Assembly: GCA_031390045.1 (NCBI GenBank)
Contig: JANMTB010000127.1
Coordinates: 1 to 47,808, forward strand
Length of the DNA: 47,808 nt
Direction of reading: 5' to 3'
DNA from: Aalborgiella sp031390045
Lineage (GTDB): Bacteria; Pseudomonadota; Gammaproteobacteria; Burkholderiales; Burkholderiaceae_C
The notes below the pieces were generated by a model. The model was not told the origin of the DNA and did no database searches. It was given only the letters and a program-made list of their open reading frames with translations. Of the stretch, positions 31,709 through 40,023 are shown in pieces. The number at the start of each line of letters is the position of its first letter. Within the stretch, counting starts at the first letter, position 1. The position numbers and the translations under genes were made by a program.

Positions 31709-32686
31709 ATGTCCGACATCATCCTGCACCATTACCCGAATTCACCATTTTCTGAAAAGATAAGGCTGATTTTTGGCTACAAGGGTTTGAATTGGCAATC
31801 GGTCATCATCCCACCGATCATGCCAAAACCAGACGTTCTGGCATTGACAGGTGGTTACCGCAAAACGCCCTTCATGCAAATCGGGGCGGATATCTATTGC
31901 GACAGTGCCTTGATTTGCGATGTATTAGAGAAAATGCAACCTAGTCCTACGCTGTATCCAGAGCACCAAAAAGGTGCTACACGCATCATCGCCCAATGGG
32001 CAGACACAGCGCTTTTCTGGGCGGCTATGGGCTACAACTTTAGCCCTGCAGGTTCAGCACAAATGTTTGGCATCGACAGCCCACAAGCGACCGAAGCCAT
32101 TGCTAATGCAAAGATGTTTGCCGAAGATCGTGCCAAAATGCGCTCTGGTATGCCTCGCATACCAGCAGCTGATGCTGCAGCCAGCTACAAATCGTATTTA
32201 CGACGCATTGCCAATATGTTGGACGAATCTCCGTTTTTGATGGGCGATACGCCTTGCATTGCAGACTTTGCTGTTTACCATCCGCTATGGTTTACGCGGC
32301 ATCGCACCCCAGTGATGGCTGGTATTTTTGATGCCACGCCGAATGTGTTGACTTGGATGGATCGCATGGCGGCTATAGGACATGCACAAAGTAGCAAACT
32401 TAATGCTATAGAATCAATAGCAATATGTGCAAATAATACGCCGGCTAAAATCGAAAATGAGGCTGAAAAAATATCTTTAAATTCAATATTTCAAGATGAA
32501 CACAGTATTCCGTTGGGAAGTTTAGTTACAGTTGCCAGTGAGTCTTTTGGTAACGAACCAACGCAGGGTGAACTTGTAGCAGCTACACGTATGCATTACA
32601 CCTTGCGCAGACACGATGATCGCGCTGGCCTCGTCCACGTTCATTTTCCACGTATTGGCTTTATCCTTAAAAAAGTTGAAGTTTAA
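31709..32686 (+). CDS. Glutathione S-transferase-like protein with C-terminal extension and in-frame repeat
   Basis: 325 residues, about 100 longer than a usual GST. The N-terminal thioredoxin-like domain (1-80) opens 'LHHYPNSPFSEKIRLIFGYKG', and the helical domain ends at about residue 228 ('WMDRMAAIGH'). Residues 233-246 are encoded by repeat copy 7, right at the junction to a C-terminal domain of about 70 residues ('…IPLGSLVTVASESFGNEPTQGELVAATRMHYTLRRHD…HVHFPRIGFILKKV') that I do not recognise but that is probably native to this GST subfamily. The repeat therefore sits in a linker. Same strand and spacing as the other fatty-acid operon genes. Confidence 0.88.
   Translation: MSDIILHHYPNSPFSEKIRLIFGYKGLNWQSVIIPPIMPKPDVLALTGGYRKTPFMQIGADIYCDSALICDVLEKMQPSPTLYPEHQKGATRIIAQWADTALFWAAMGYNFSPAGSAQMFGIDSPQATEAIANAKMFAEDRAKMRSGMPRIPAADAAASYKSYLRRIANMLDESPFLMGDTPCIADFAVYHPLWFTRHRTPVMAGIFDATPNVLTWMDRMAAIGHAQSSKLNAIESIAICANNTPAKIENEAEKISLNSIFQDEHSIPLGSLVTVASESFGNEPTQGELVAATRMHYTLRRHDDRAGLVHVHFPRIGFILKKVEV
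32405..32447 (-). repeat. Dispersed repeat, copy 7 (inside GST gene)
   Basis: Plus strand: GCTATAGAATCAATAGC (32405-32421), spacer, then AATAATACGCCGGCTA (32432-32447). Reverse orientation, same reading frame relative to the element as copy 6, so it is translated similarly (…Asn-Asn-Thr-Pro-Ala…). Confidence 0.88.
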
Positions 32687-32726
32687 AAATAAAATTAAAA
32701 ATCAAATAAAAATTGAAAGTTAAAAC

Positions 32727-33650
32727 ATGATTTCAAATTTCAAAAATAAGACTGCAGTTCTAACAGGAGCCGGATCTGGTTTCGGCTTAGAGTGCGCCCG
32801 CATTGGTGCCAAGCTGGGTATGAATATCGTTTTGGTTGATGTCCAACAAGACGCGCTTGACAAAGCTACGGCAGAGATCGCTACTGAAGCAGCCAAGCAA
32901 GGCGGGCAAGTCATGTCGTTTAGATTGGATATTTCCAAAGCTGCCGAAGTAGAGGCTATGGGACAAGCAGTCTTCGCCAAGTTGGGAGCACCGCATTTTG
33001 TGTTCAACAATGCTGGCGTTGGTGCCGGCGGCTTGATTTGGGAAACCACGCTCAAAGATTGGGAATGGGTGCTGGGAGTCAACGTGATGGGTGTGGCACA
33101 TGGTGTGCGCGTTTTTACCCCGATGATGTTAGAGGCTGCGAAAAAAGACCCCGCTTATCAAGGCCACATTGTCAACACAGCAAGCATGGCCGGCTTGTTG
33201 AACGCTCCTAATATGGGTGTTTATAACGTTAGCAAACATGCCGTTGTCGCAATGACAGAAACTCTCTACCAAGATTTGAAACTGGTGACTGATCAAGTCA
33301 GTGCCTCCGTGTTGTGCCCCTTTTTCGTTGCTACGGGCATCTCGCAAAGCCACCGCAATAAGCCGGGTGAGTTCGTTACGGGTAACGATAAACCTACCAA
33401 AAGTCAGCTTATTGGGCAAGCCATGAGCGACAAAGCGGTGGGTTCAGGCAAGGTCAGTGCGGCGGACGTTGCACAAAAAGTGTTCGACGCAATTGCTGAT
33501 GACCAGTTTTACATTTACAGCCACCCAAAAGCTTTGGCTTCAGTGCAAACACGTATGGAAGATGTGGTGCAAATCCGCAACCCAACCAATCCGTTTGCGG
33601 TAAAGCCTGAGATCGGTGAGGCTTTGAAAGCCGCGTTACGAGCGGACTAA
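32727..33650 (+). CDS. Short-chain dehydrogenase/reductase (second)
   Basis: 307 residues. Cofactor motif 'TGAGSGFGLECARIGAKLG' (about 13-31) with Asp in 'NIVLVDVQQD', suggesting NAD preference; 'NNAGVGAGG'; catalytic Ser in 'VNTASMAGLLNAPNMG' and 'YNVSKHAVVAMTETLYQDL' (Tyr/Lys). The C-terminal region '…FYIYSHPKALASVQTRMEDV' is typical of a subgroup found in fatty-acid and aromatic degradation clusters. Last gene before the molybdoenzyme; the upstream spacer is A-rich. Confidence 0.92.
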   Translation: MISNFKNKTAVLTGAGSGFGLECARIGAKLGMNIVLVDVQQDALDKATAEIATEAAKQGGQVMSFRLDISKAAEVEAMGQAVFAKLGAPHFVFNNAGVGAGGLIWETTLKDWEWVLGVNVMGVAHGVRVFTPMMLEAAKKDPAYQGHIVNTASMAGLLNAPNMGVYNVSKHAVVAMTETLYQDLKLVTDQVSASVLCPFFVATGISQSHRNKPGEFVTGNDKPTKSQLIGQAMSDKAVGSGKVSAADVAQKVFDAIADDQFYIYSHPKALASVQTRMEDVVQIRNPTNPFAVKPEIGEALKAALRAD

Positions 33651-33659
33651 AATAGATGC

Positions 33660-35741
33660 ATGAATGTAGCATCTATACCTGTTGGAGTTAGTAACGGATT
33701 TAGCGGCACAGTACGCGGCGCTTGCCCACATGACTGCCCAGACACTTGTGCGCTGTTAACGACAGTTGAAAACGGCAAAGCTGTTAAGGTGCAAGGTAAC
33801 CCTGCACACCCTCAAACAGATGGCGTGTTGTGCACCAAGGTGTCGCGCTACACCGAACGCACTTACCACCCGGAGAGGATTTTGCAACCGCTCAAACGCG
33901 TAGGTCCGAAAGGCTTGGGTCGTTTTGAGCCGGTGTCTTGGGAGGCCGCGCTTTCGGACATTTCTGACAAGCTAAAGGCGATTGCAGCAATCAACCCACA
34001 AGCCATCGTTCCCTACAGTTACGCAGGTACGATGGGCTTGGTGCAAGGCGAGGCAATGGCAGCACGATTTTTCAATAAACTGGGAGCCTCCAAACTACAT
34101 CGCTCGATTTGTTCCATGGCTGGTGGCGAGGGTTTGATGCACACTCTGGGCGGTAAAGTCGGTATGAAGGTCGAATTTTTTGCGCAATCCAAGCTCATTA
34201 TTATTTGGGGCAGCAACTCCATTGGCAGCAATTTGCATTTTTGGCGCTATGCCCAAGCAGCCAAGCGCGATGGTGCAAAGTTGATTTGCATCGATCCGCG
34301 TAAAACAGAAACCGCTGACAAGTGCCATGAACATATCGCTTTGCTGCCTGGTACGGATGCTGCGCTGGCTTTGGCCATCATGCATGAGTTGATCGTCAAT
34401 GACTGGCTAGACCACGACTATCTTGACAAGCATACAATAGGTTGGCCAGCATTAAAAGAGCGTGCCTTGCTATGGAATCCAGAGCGTGCAGCTAAAATTT
34501 GTGGTGTTTCCGTAGCGCAAATCAAGTCTTTGGCGTTCGACTATGGCCAGTGCTTCGTCAACCAAACACCTGCTGCCATTCGTCTGAACTACGGCATGCA
34601 GCGCGTACGCGGAGGCGGTAATGCGGTGCGTGCCGTGGCGTGTTTGCCTGCGCTGATTGGGGCTTGGAAGCATCCCGCAGGCGGCATGTTGTTGTCCAGC
34701 TCGGGTATGTTTCCTGTCGACAAGGCTGCTTTACAACGGCCAGATTTGGAAAATAAAACTACACGCACCATCAACATGGTGACCATCGGTGACGACCTGC
34801 AAAAACCAAGCTCTGCTGAATTCGGACCCAAAATCGAAGCACTTATCGTTTACAACAGCAACCCCGTTGCTGTTGCACCAGATTCCAGCCAAGTCGTCAA
34901 AGGTTTTGCAAGAGAAGATATGTTCACCGTGGTGCTTGAGCACTTCCAAACGGACACAGCGGATTACGCTGACTACATCTTGCCAGCGACAACGCAGCTA
35001 GAGCATTGGGACATCCATACCACCTACGGTCATACCGATGTGATGTTGAATCGACCAGCTATTGCACCTGTTGGCGAGTCTAAAACCAACACCCAAATCT
35101 TCCGCGAACTTGCTGCACACATGGGTTTTACAGATACCTGTTTTGAGGATGATGATGAAGCGCTATGCAAGCAAGCTTTTGGTGACAAGGTAAGTTTTGA
35201 TACTTTGCTGGATAAAGGATTTTCTACGCTACCCATAGCTGACGCGCCCTTCGCCAAGGGTAACTTCCCCACTGCAACGGGCAAGTGCGAATTTTTTAGC
35301 GACAGCTTAGCGAAACAGGGTTGGGACGGTTTACCTGATCACTTAGAAAATTACGAATTACTTGGTTCATCTGCTGCCTTTCCATTGGTCATGATCTCGC
35401 CGCCAGCGCGCAATTTTCTTAATTCCACTTTCGTCAATGTCACCAGTTTGCGTGATATTGAGGCCGAGCCAGTGTTGGAAATCCATGCCGAAGATGCACA
35501 ACATCGCGGCATTGATTCTGGCGACGTGGTCAAGATATTCAACCAGCGCGGCAGTTACCAGTGCAAAGCGGTTATATCCAAACGAGCCCGCCCGGGTGTG
35601 GTAAATGGTCTGGGTATATGGTGGCGCAAGTTGGGCTTGAATGGTACGAATGTCAATGAAGTGACCAGCCAAAATCTTACCGATTTAGGACAAGGGCCAG
35701 TTTTTTACGATTGTTTGGTCGAGGTAAAGCTTTGCGACTAG
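33660..35741 (+). CDS. Molybdopterin oxidoreductase, formate-dehydrogenase-like, Fe-S cluster binding
   Basis: 693 residues of the DMSO-reductase superfamily. The N terminus binds a 4Fe-4S cluster through Cys22, Cys26, Cys30 and Cys58 ('ACPHDCPDTC…GVLCTKV'). 'YSYAGTMGLVQGEAMAARFF', 'RSICSMAGGEG' (probable Mo-ligand region) and 'LIIIWGSNSIGSNLHFW' follow; the C-terminal barrel contains 'RGSYQCKAVISKRARPGVVNGLG'. No signal peptide or Tat motif is present, so it is cytosolic. The electron partner is not encoded nearby and the substrate is unknown. It starts 9 bases after the SDR gene, so it belongs to the same transcript, and overlaps the following lipoprotein gene by 10 bases. Confidence 0.92.
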   Translation: MNVASIPVGVSNGFSGTVRGACPHDCPDTCALLTTVENGKAVKVQGNPAHPQTDGVLCTKVSRYTERTYHPERILQPLKRVGPKGLGRFEPVSWEAALSDISDKLKAIAAINPQAIVPYSYAGTMGLVQGEAMAARFFNKLGASKLHRSICSMAGGEGLMHTLGGKVGMKVEFFAQSKLIIIWGSNSIGSNLHFWRYAQAAKRDGAKLICIDPRKTETADKCHEHIALLPGTDAALALAIMHELIVNDWLDHDYLDKHTIGWPALKERALLWNPERAAKICGVSVAQIKSLAFDYGQCFVNQTPAAIRLNYGMQRVRGGGNAVRAVACLPALIGAWKHPAGGMLLSSSGMFPVDKAALQRPDLENKTTRTINMVTIGDDLQKPSSAEFGPKIEALIVYNSNPVAVAPDSSQVVKGFAREDMFTVVLEHFQTDTADYADYILPATTQLEHWDIHTTYGHTDVMLNRPAIAPVGESKTNTQIFRELAAHMGFTDTCFEDDDEALCKQAFGDKVSFDTLLDKGFSTLPIADAPFAKGNFPTATGKCEFFSDSLAKQGWDGLPDHLENYELLGSSAAFPLVMISPPARNFLNSTFVNVTSLRDIEAEPVLEIHAEDAQHRGIDSGDVVKIFNQRGSYQCKAVISKRARPGVVNGLGIWWRKLGLNGTNVNEVTSQNLTDLGQGPVFYDCLVEVKLCD

Positions 35742-36832
35742 TTGTTAAATTGTTGGTCATTCCGCTGCTAATGTGTCTTAGCAGTTGTGCCGATTTGAAC
35801 TATTACTGGCAATCTGTTGAAGGCCATGTATCCTTGATGAAAGCTGCGCGTCCGGTCGATGATTGGCTGACAGACGCCCAAACCCCTGACAAACTCAAAT
35901 CCAAACTCGAGTTAACAAAAAAAATTCGAACTTTTGCAGCACAAGAGTTAAAACTGCCAGACAACCCCAGCTACAAACAATATGCCGATATAAAGCGCAA
36001 AGCCGTGGTGTGGAATGTGGTTGCCGCGCCAGCGCTCTCACTCAAACTTAAAACGTGGTGTTTTCCAGTGGCGGGCTGCGTGGGATACCGTGGTTATTTC
36101 TCAGAAGCAGAAGCAAAGCTAGAGGCAGAAACTCTTAAAAAGCAAGACTTTGACGTTAGCGTTTATGGCGTTCCTGCCTATTCCACCCTAGGTTGGAGCA
36201 ATTGGGCGGGTGGCGACCCATTGCTCAGCACTTTCATTGGCTATCCAGAGGGTGAATTGGCGCGAATTATCTTTCACGAGCTGGCGCATCAGGTAGCTTA
36301 TGTGGCGGATGACACCTCATTTAACGAATCTTTTGCTACGGCAGTAGAGCGTTTGGGCGGCGCACGCTGGCTTGCAAAATATGGCTCTGAAACTACCAAA
36401 GCTGAGTACGACGTGTACGACGGGCGGCGTAAACAGTTTAAATCGCTTGCCAAAACGACTAGGCTTCAATTAACTGAGATATACAATGAAAATAAGTCTC
36501 TAGCCGTCGATAAATATACTGTAGTAGCTATTAAAAATATAGCAAGAAATGAAGAAAAAAATGCAATCAAAAATAAAATAATCGATTCATTCAAAATGCA
36601 GTATGAATTGCTTAAAGTCAGTTGGAACGGCTATGCAGGCTATGACAACTGGGTCAAACAAGCCAACAACGCAGCCTTCGGTACTTTGGCTGCGTATGAT
36701 GATGGTGTGCCGCAATTTGAAGCACTGTTTGAACAGCAAGGTGGCGACTGGTTGAAATTTTACGCTGAGGTACAAAAGCTTGCTGGTATGCCCAAAGAAG
36801 CGCGTCAAACTGCATTGAAACAACTGATCTAG
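35732..36832 (+). CDS. Lipoprotein aminopeptidase-like protein (zinc HExxH), with in-frame repeat
   Basis: About 366 residues. Lipoprotein signal 'VVKLLVIPLLMCLSSC' with lipobox LSSC, then the metal site 'IIFHELAHQVAYVADDTSFNE' holding HELAH plus a downstream Glu in 'NESFATAVE', the pattern of the predicted aminopeptidase family (Pfam Aminopep). The start is TTG 35732, seven bases after GAGG at 35721-35724; upstream TTG 35711 is possible. About residues 257-271 come from repeat copy 8 ('LAVDKYTVVAIKNIA'), followed by a Lys/Asn/Glu-rich stretch, in a region before 'SWNGYAGYDNW' that is a helical linker in relatives. Function in the envelope is unproven. Confidence 0.85.
   Translation: MRLVVKLLVIPLLMCLSSCADLNYYWQSVEGHVSLMKAARPVDDWLTDAQTPDKLKSKLELTKKIRTFAAQELKLPDNPSYKQYADIKRKAVVWNVVAAPALSLKLKTWCFPVAGCVGYRGYFSEAEAKLEAETLKKQDFDVSVYGVPAYSTLGWSNWAGGDPLLSTFIGYPEGELARIIFHELAHQVAYVADDTSFNESFATAVERLGGARWLAKYGSETTKAEYDVYDGRRKQFKSLAKTTRLQLTEIYNENKSLAVDKYTVVAIKNIARNEEKNAIKNKIIDSFKMQYELLKVSWNGYAGYDNWVKQANNAAFGTLAAYDDGVPQFEALFEQQGGDWLKFYAEVQKLAGMPKEARQTALKQLI
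36501..36543 (+). repeat. Dispersed repeat, copy 8 (inside aminopeptidase-like gene)
   Basis: First arm diverged (TAGCCGTCGATAAATATACT, 36501-36520); hairpin arm perfect, GCTATTAAAAATATAGC at 36527-36543. Forward orientation and the same frame relative to the coding strand as copy 5 in selO. Confidence 0.82.
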
Positions 36833-36840
36833 GAGTAGAC

Positions 36841-37182
36841 ATGGCTGATATTCACATCCACCGCAAGCACGCCCTAGGCTTAGCCAAAGCACGCGATATT
36901 GCCTTCAATTGGGCGGAAGATGTTGAACAAAAGCTCGACATGGATTGCACCATAGAGGAAGGGAAACACGAAGACTGCGTCACTTTCAAGCGATCCGGTG
37001 TTAATGGAACGCTGATGGTGACCAAAGACAGCTTTGAGTTACATGCCAAGCTTGGTTTTTTAGTTGGCGCATTCAAAGAGAAAATCGAAGCTGAAATCAG
37101 CAAGAATCTTGATGCCATGCTCGCTAAATCATCAGATAAAAAACCGACAACTAAGACAGCCGACAAAAAGGCGGCTAAATAA
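36841..37182 (+). CDS. Polyhydroxyalkanoic acid system family protein
   Basis: 113 residues. 'MADIHIHRKHALGLAKARDIA' and 'VTFKRSGVNGTLMVTKDSFELHAKLGFLVGAFKEKIEAEI' match the PHA_gran_rgn family of small proteins linked to PHA granules. The C-terminal tail is Lys/Thr/Ala-rich ('KKPTTKTADKKAAK'), as in phasin-type or DNA-binding tails. It follows the lipoprotein gene by 8 bases, behind an 'aggag' ribosome site, and converges on the acyl-CoA-binding protein gene. Confidence 0.9.
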   Translation: MADIHIHRKHALGLAKARDIAFNWAEDVEQKLDMDCTIEEGKHEDCVTFKRSGVNGTLMVTKDSFELHAKLGFLVGAFKEKIEAEISKNLDAMLAKSSDKKPTTKTADKKAAK

Positions 37183-37193
37183 ATCAGCTCAAG

Positions 37194-37448
37194 TTAGCTT
37201 AGCGATTCAACCAAATCAATATATTGTTGCTTGGCTGCGTCTTGCGTCGTACCTTTCATGCCATTCCAAGCGTCCCACTTGGCTCGGCCCACCATGTCGC
37301 TGAAACCGGGCTTTTTGTCCGCGTTATCGCCCGTGCTTGATTGCTTGTACAAAGCGTATAGCTTCAGCATCGTAGCGTTATCAGGGCGTTCACTCAGATT
37401 TTTTGAATTAGCGACAGCGGCTTCAAATTGGGTAGTCAGTGTAGACAT
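37194..37448 (-). CDS. Acyl-CoA-binding protein
   Basis: 84 residues, the size of eukaryotic-type ACBP. 'LKLYALYKQSSTGD' (about 28-41), 'AKWDAWNGMKGTTQDAAKQQYI' (about 55-76) carry the Tyr, Lys and Trp residues that bind the acyl-CoA headgroup. It buffers cytosolic long-chain acyl-CoA. Divergent from the wax ester synthase gene across a 163-base gap and convergent with the PHA-system gene. Confidence 0.95.
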   Translation of the reverse strand: MSTLTTQFEAAVANSKNLSERPDNATMLKLYALYKQSSTGDNADKKPGFSDMVGRAKWDAWNGMKGTTQDAAKQQYIDLVESLS

Positions 37449-37611
37449 TAAAAACTCCAGTTTAAGTAAAATGATTGGTATGTAATTCGGCTGAAATTCG
37501 GCCTAAATTGGGGTAAGTGCCCACTATCTTAAGCTGCAATTTGCATTCAGAATAGTGTATTTAGTTTAAATGGTTGTTGGAAACTGCTTAAGCCGTAATT
37601 TTGGAGTTCTC

Positions 37612-39276
37612 ATGGTCACACGCATCGTCTTTCAAGAAGCCACGAAGGCAGCTACAAAAGTTGCTACAAAAATGGCAACAAAAGCGGCTAAAAAAATGGT
37701 CAAACGCACCGCGTCTGGTGCGAAAAGAGCCACCAAGGCAACGCTCGCTGCCTCCTCTGCTGCTTCAGCGATGATGAAGGACGCCGCCCAGCAAGCTGCT
37801 AGCACGGTGCAAAAAGATGTTCGCCGCGCCGTCACCGGTACTTTGGGTTTGAGCGGTGAACGCATGACCAAGGTCGACACTGCTTGGCTGCGTATGGATT
37901 CAGCCAGTAATTTGATGATGATTGTGGGCGTCTGGATATTGAAGCCTGGCGTCTCCTACGGTGCATTGTGCGAACGCGTGGAAAACTCGTTACTCAAGTT
38001 TCGCCGCTTCAAGCAACGTGTCGTGGAAGATTCGGCTGGTGCAACCTGGGTAGACGACAAATCGTTTGACATCAGCAAGCACATCATCATCGAAAAACTC
38101 CCTCACGTTGCCAAAGGTCTAGAGCAAAACGCGCTGCAAGACCGCGTCGCCGAATTAGCGATGAAGCCGCTAGACCCACGTCGTCCGCTGTGGCAGCTGC
38201 ATTTGATTGAAGATTACGAAGGTGGATGCGTGCTGATTGTGCGTATTCACCACTGCATCGCTGATGGTATCGCTTTGATAGCCGTTAGCATGTCCATGGT
38301 TGATGGTGGCCCGCCGCCGCCACAACGAGCACCTAAAGTTGAAAAGCGTGTTGGCCTCGAAGGTGCGGAAGATTGGATTGCTGGAACTTTGATCAAAGCC
38401 CTAACCCAGCTCGCAGTTAAAACGCTAGGTAAAACGGGTGACAACGTGGCTAGCACTTTAGAAATGTTAACTGACCCCAAACAGGGCATTAGCAACACCG
38501 TGCACATGGCCAAAATCGCATACCAGCTTACCACCGATGCTGCGGCCTTGGTACTGATGCCTGACGACTCACCCACCCGCTTGAAAGGTACACCCGGCAC
38601 GACTAAAAAAGTAGCGTGGTGTCAGCCAATTCCGCTCGATGATGTCAAAGCCGTGGGTAAAGCGCTGAATTGTTCGCTAAACGATGTGCTACTCAGCTGC
38701 GTTGCTGGCGCTATTGGCGAGTATTTGCGCGCCTTAGGTGACGATACCACGGACCAAGAAATCCGCGCCATGGTTCCCGTGAATCTTCGCCCGTTGGATC
38801 AAGCACACAAGCTGGGCAATAACTTTGGCCTAGCGCCTTTGGTGCTGCCGATCGGCGTAGAAAACCCGATCGAACGCGTCTACGAAGTTCGCCGCCGCAT
38901 GGGTGCTTTAAAAGGCAGCATGCAGCCACTCCTGGCTTTCGGCATGCTCGCACTAGCAGGAACGCTCATCAAGCCCGCGCAAGAGGCGATGCTGAACCTG
39001 TTCTCTAAGAAAACCACGGCAGTGATGACCAATGTGCCCGGTCCAAAGGAAAAGCTGAAATTTTGTGGTTCTACTTTGGAGCAAAGCCTTTTTTGGGTAC
39101 CCCAAAGCGGCAGCGTCGGCCTAGGCGTTTCGATCTTGAGCTACGGCGGCGGCGTCCAATTCGGCATCATCAGCGACGCCACCTTATGCCCAGAGCCGCA
39201 AAAGATCATTGACGAGTTTGAACCCGAGTTTGCGAAGCTGAGTATCGTGACATTGATGCTGCCTTGGGGTGAGTAA
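37612..39276 (+). CDS. Wax ester synthase/diacylglycerol O-acyltransferase with basic N-terminal extension
   Basis: About 554 residues. The WS/DGAT domain begins near residue 85 ('MTKVDTAWLRMDSASNLM'); the catalytic motif is 'HHCIADG' (about 213-219), followed by 'LNDVLLSCVAGAIGEYLRAL' and 'MTNVPGPKEKLKFCG'. It makes wax esters or triacylglycerol from acyl-CoA. The first 75 residues are unusual: repeated Ala-Thr-Lys units ('ATKAATKVATKMATKAAKK') and an Ala/Ser-rich helix, like phasin or histone-H1-type tails, suggesting attachment to lipid or PHA granules. ATG 37612 was chosen, with ggag nine bases upstream; ATG 37570 would add 14 residues. Confidence 0.92.
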   Translation: MVTRIVFQEATKAATKVATKMATKAAKKMVKRTASGAKRATKATLAASSAASAMMKDAAQQAASTVQKDVRRAVTGTLGLSGERMTKVDTAWLRMDSASNLMMIVGVWILKPGVSYGALCERVENSLLKFRRFKQRVVEDSAGATWVDDKSFDISKHIIIEKLPHVAKGLEQNALQDRVAELAMKPLDPRRPLWQLHLIEDYEGGCVLIVRIHHCIADGIALIAVSMSMVDGGPPPPQRAPKVEKRVGLEGAEDWIAGTLIKALTQLAVKTLGKTGDNVASTLEMLTDPKQGISNTVHMAKIAYQLTTDAAALVLMPDDSPTRLKGTPGTTKKVAWCQPIPLDDVKAVGKALNCSLNDVLLSCVAGAIGEYLRALGDDTTDQEIRAMVPVNLRPLDQAHKLGNNFGLAPLVLPIGVENPIERVYEVRRRMGALKGSMQPLLAFGMLALAGTLIKPAQEAMLNLFSKKTTAVMTNVPGPKEKLKFCGSTLEQSLFWVPQSGSVGLGVSILSYGGGVQFGIISDATLCPEPQKIIDEFEPEFAKLSIVTLMLPWGE

Positions 39277-39289
39277 AATAGCTATTTTT

Positions 39290-39332
39290 GCTATATTTAT
39301 GATAGCTGTTTAGTCAGTAAATACGTCGGCTA
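39290..39332 (-). repeat. Dispersed repeat, copy 9 (intergenic, reverse)
   Basis: Plus strand: GCTATATTTATGATAGC (39290-39306), spacer, CAGTAAATACGTCGGCTA (39315-39332). It starts 14 bases after the stop codon of the WS/DGAT gene; 'aaatagctattttt' precedes it, similar to the sequence before copy 1. Confidence 0.85.
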
Positions 39333-40023
39333 GACGTGTTTATTGCATGTAAATGATGCCTTTCTAGCTTAAGATGACTTGCTCCGAAGCCACAATCGCG
39401 TGAAATTGACGCCTTAATGAACCACTACTATGAGCCGCTTTCATTTTCGCAAGTTGTGCTACTAGAGAATCAACGCTGTCATCGGTGCTGACATTGGTTG
39501 AATCTTGCTACAACGCTTGCTCAGTCTGCAAAATCGTCAAACCGCTGTTTTTCATTTAAGGAGCCATATATAGTTAATTTTCCTAGGTGTGGAAATGTGT
39601 GTATTTTTTTGCTTTACCTAAATATCAGCTCGTTGAATGCTGCGTACACATCAAAAATACTAAAAAAGCCAGCAAACAATGCATAGGCGAAGAAAACTGA
39701 GAAATTAGTCTTCGCTTCATACCAACGAGAAAATGCAGCAGGTTTTAAAATGTGCAGCAAACAACCTGCAAGCATTGCAATTCCACAAGGTAAAAGCAAA
39801 CTTCGTTCAAATTGGCTAAAAGCAGCAAAATTTTTATAGCCGCTGCAGAATCCAAAAATACGCTAATGGCTATCGGTAGTCAGAAAAATATTATTAGCGC
39901 TTTGGTACGAAGTGTTTGCATAATGTGTATCACTCTATCAGTTTTTGCTATAGCTAATCGCGCCTTGGCTCCACTGGTAAAATGCTCAGTTGCCCTCTTA
40001 CAGCACTGCATAAAAACAATCCC
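39333..40023. other. 691-bp gene-poor region with probable gene remnants
   Basis: No intact gene is convincing here. On the minus strand, 39364-39555 would code for 63 residues if one TAG (39508-39510) were a sense codon. Also on the minus strand, 39614-39799 (TTG start) encodes 61 residues with two hydrophobic segments ('LPCGIAMLAGCLLHIL', 'FFAYALFAGFFSIFDVYAAF'); the frame stays open upstream to about 39865 without an ATG, so it may be a small membrane protein or a truncated one. A very diverged repeat-like segment lies at 39825-39872. The region looks like decaying DNA between the storage-lipid genes and prfC. Confidence 0.4.
39614..39799 (-). CDS. Possible small membrane protein or truncated gene
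   Basis: 61 codons from a TTG start to TAA. It has two hydrophobic stretches separated by 'KPAAFSRWYEAKTN'. The reading frame is open further upstream but without an ATG, and the ribosome site is weak. No family recognised. The composition is more plausible as protein than most random frames, but the evidence is thin. Confidence 0.3.
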   Translation of the reverse strand: MLLPCGIAMLAGCLLHILKPAAFSRWYEAKTNFSVFFAYALFAGFFSIFDVYAAFNELIFR

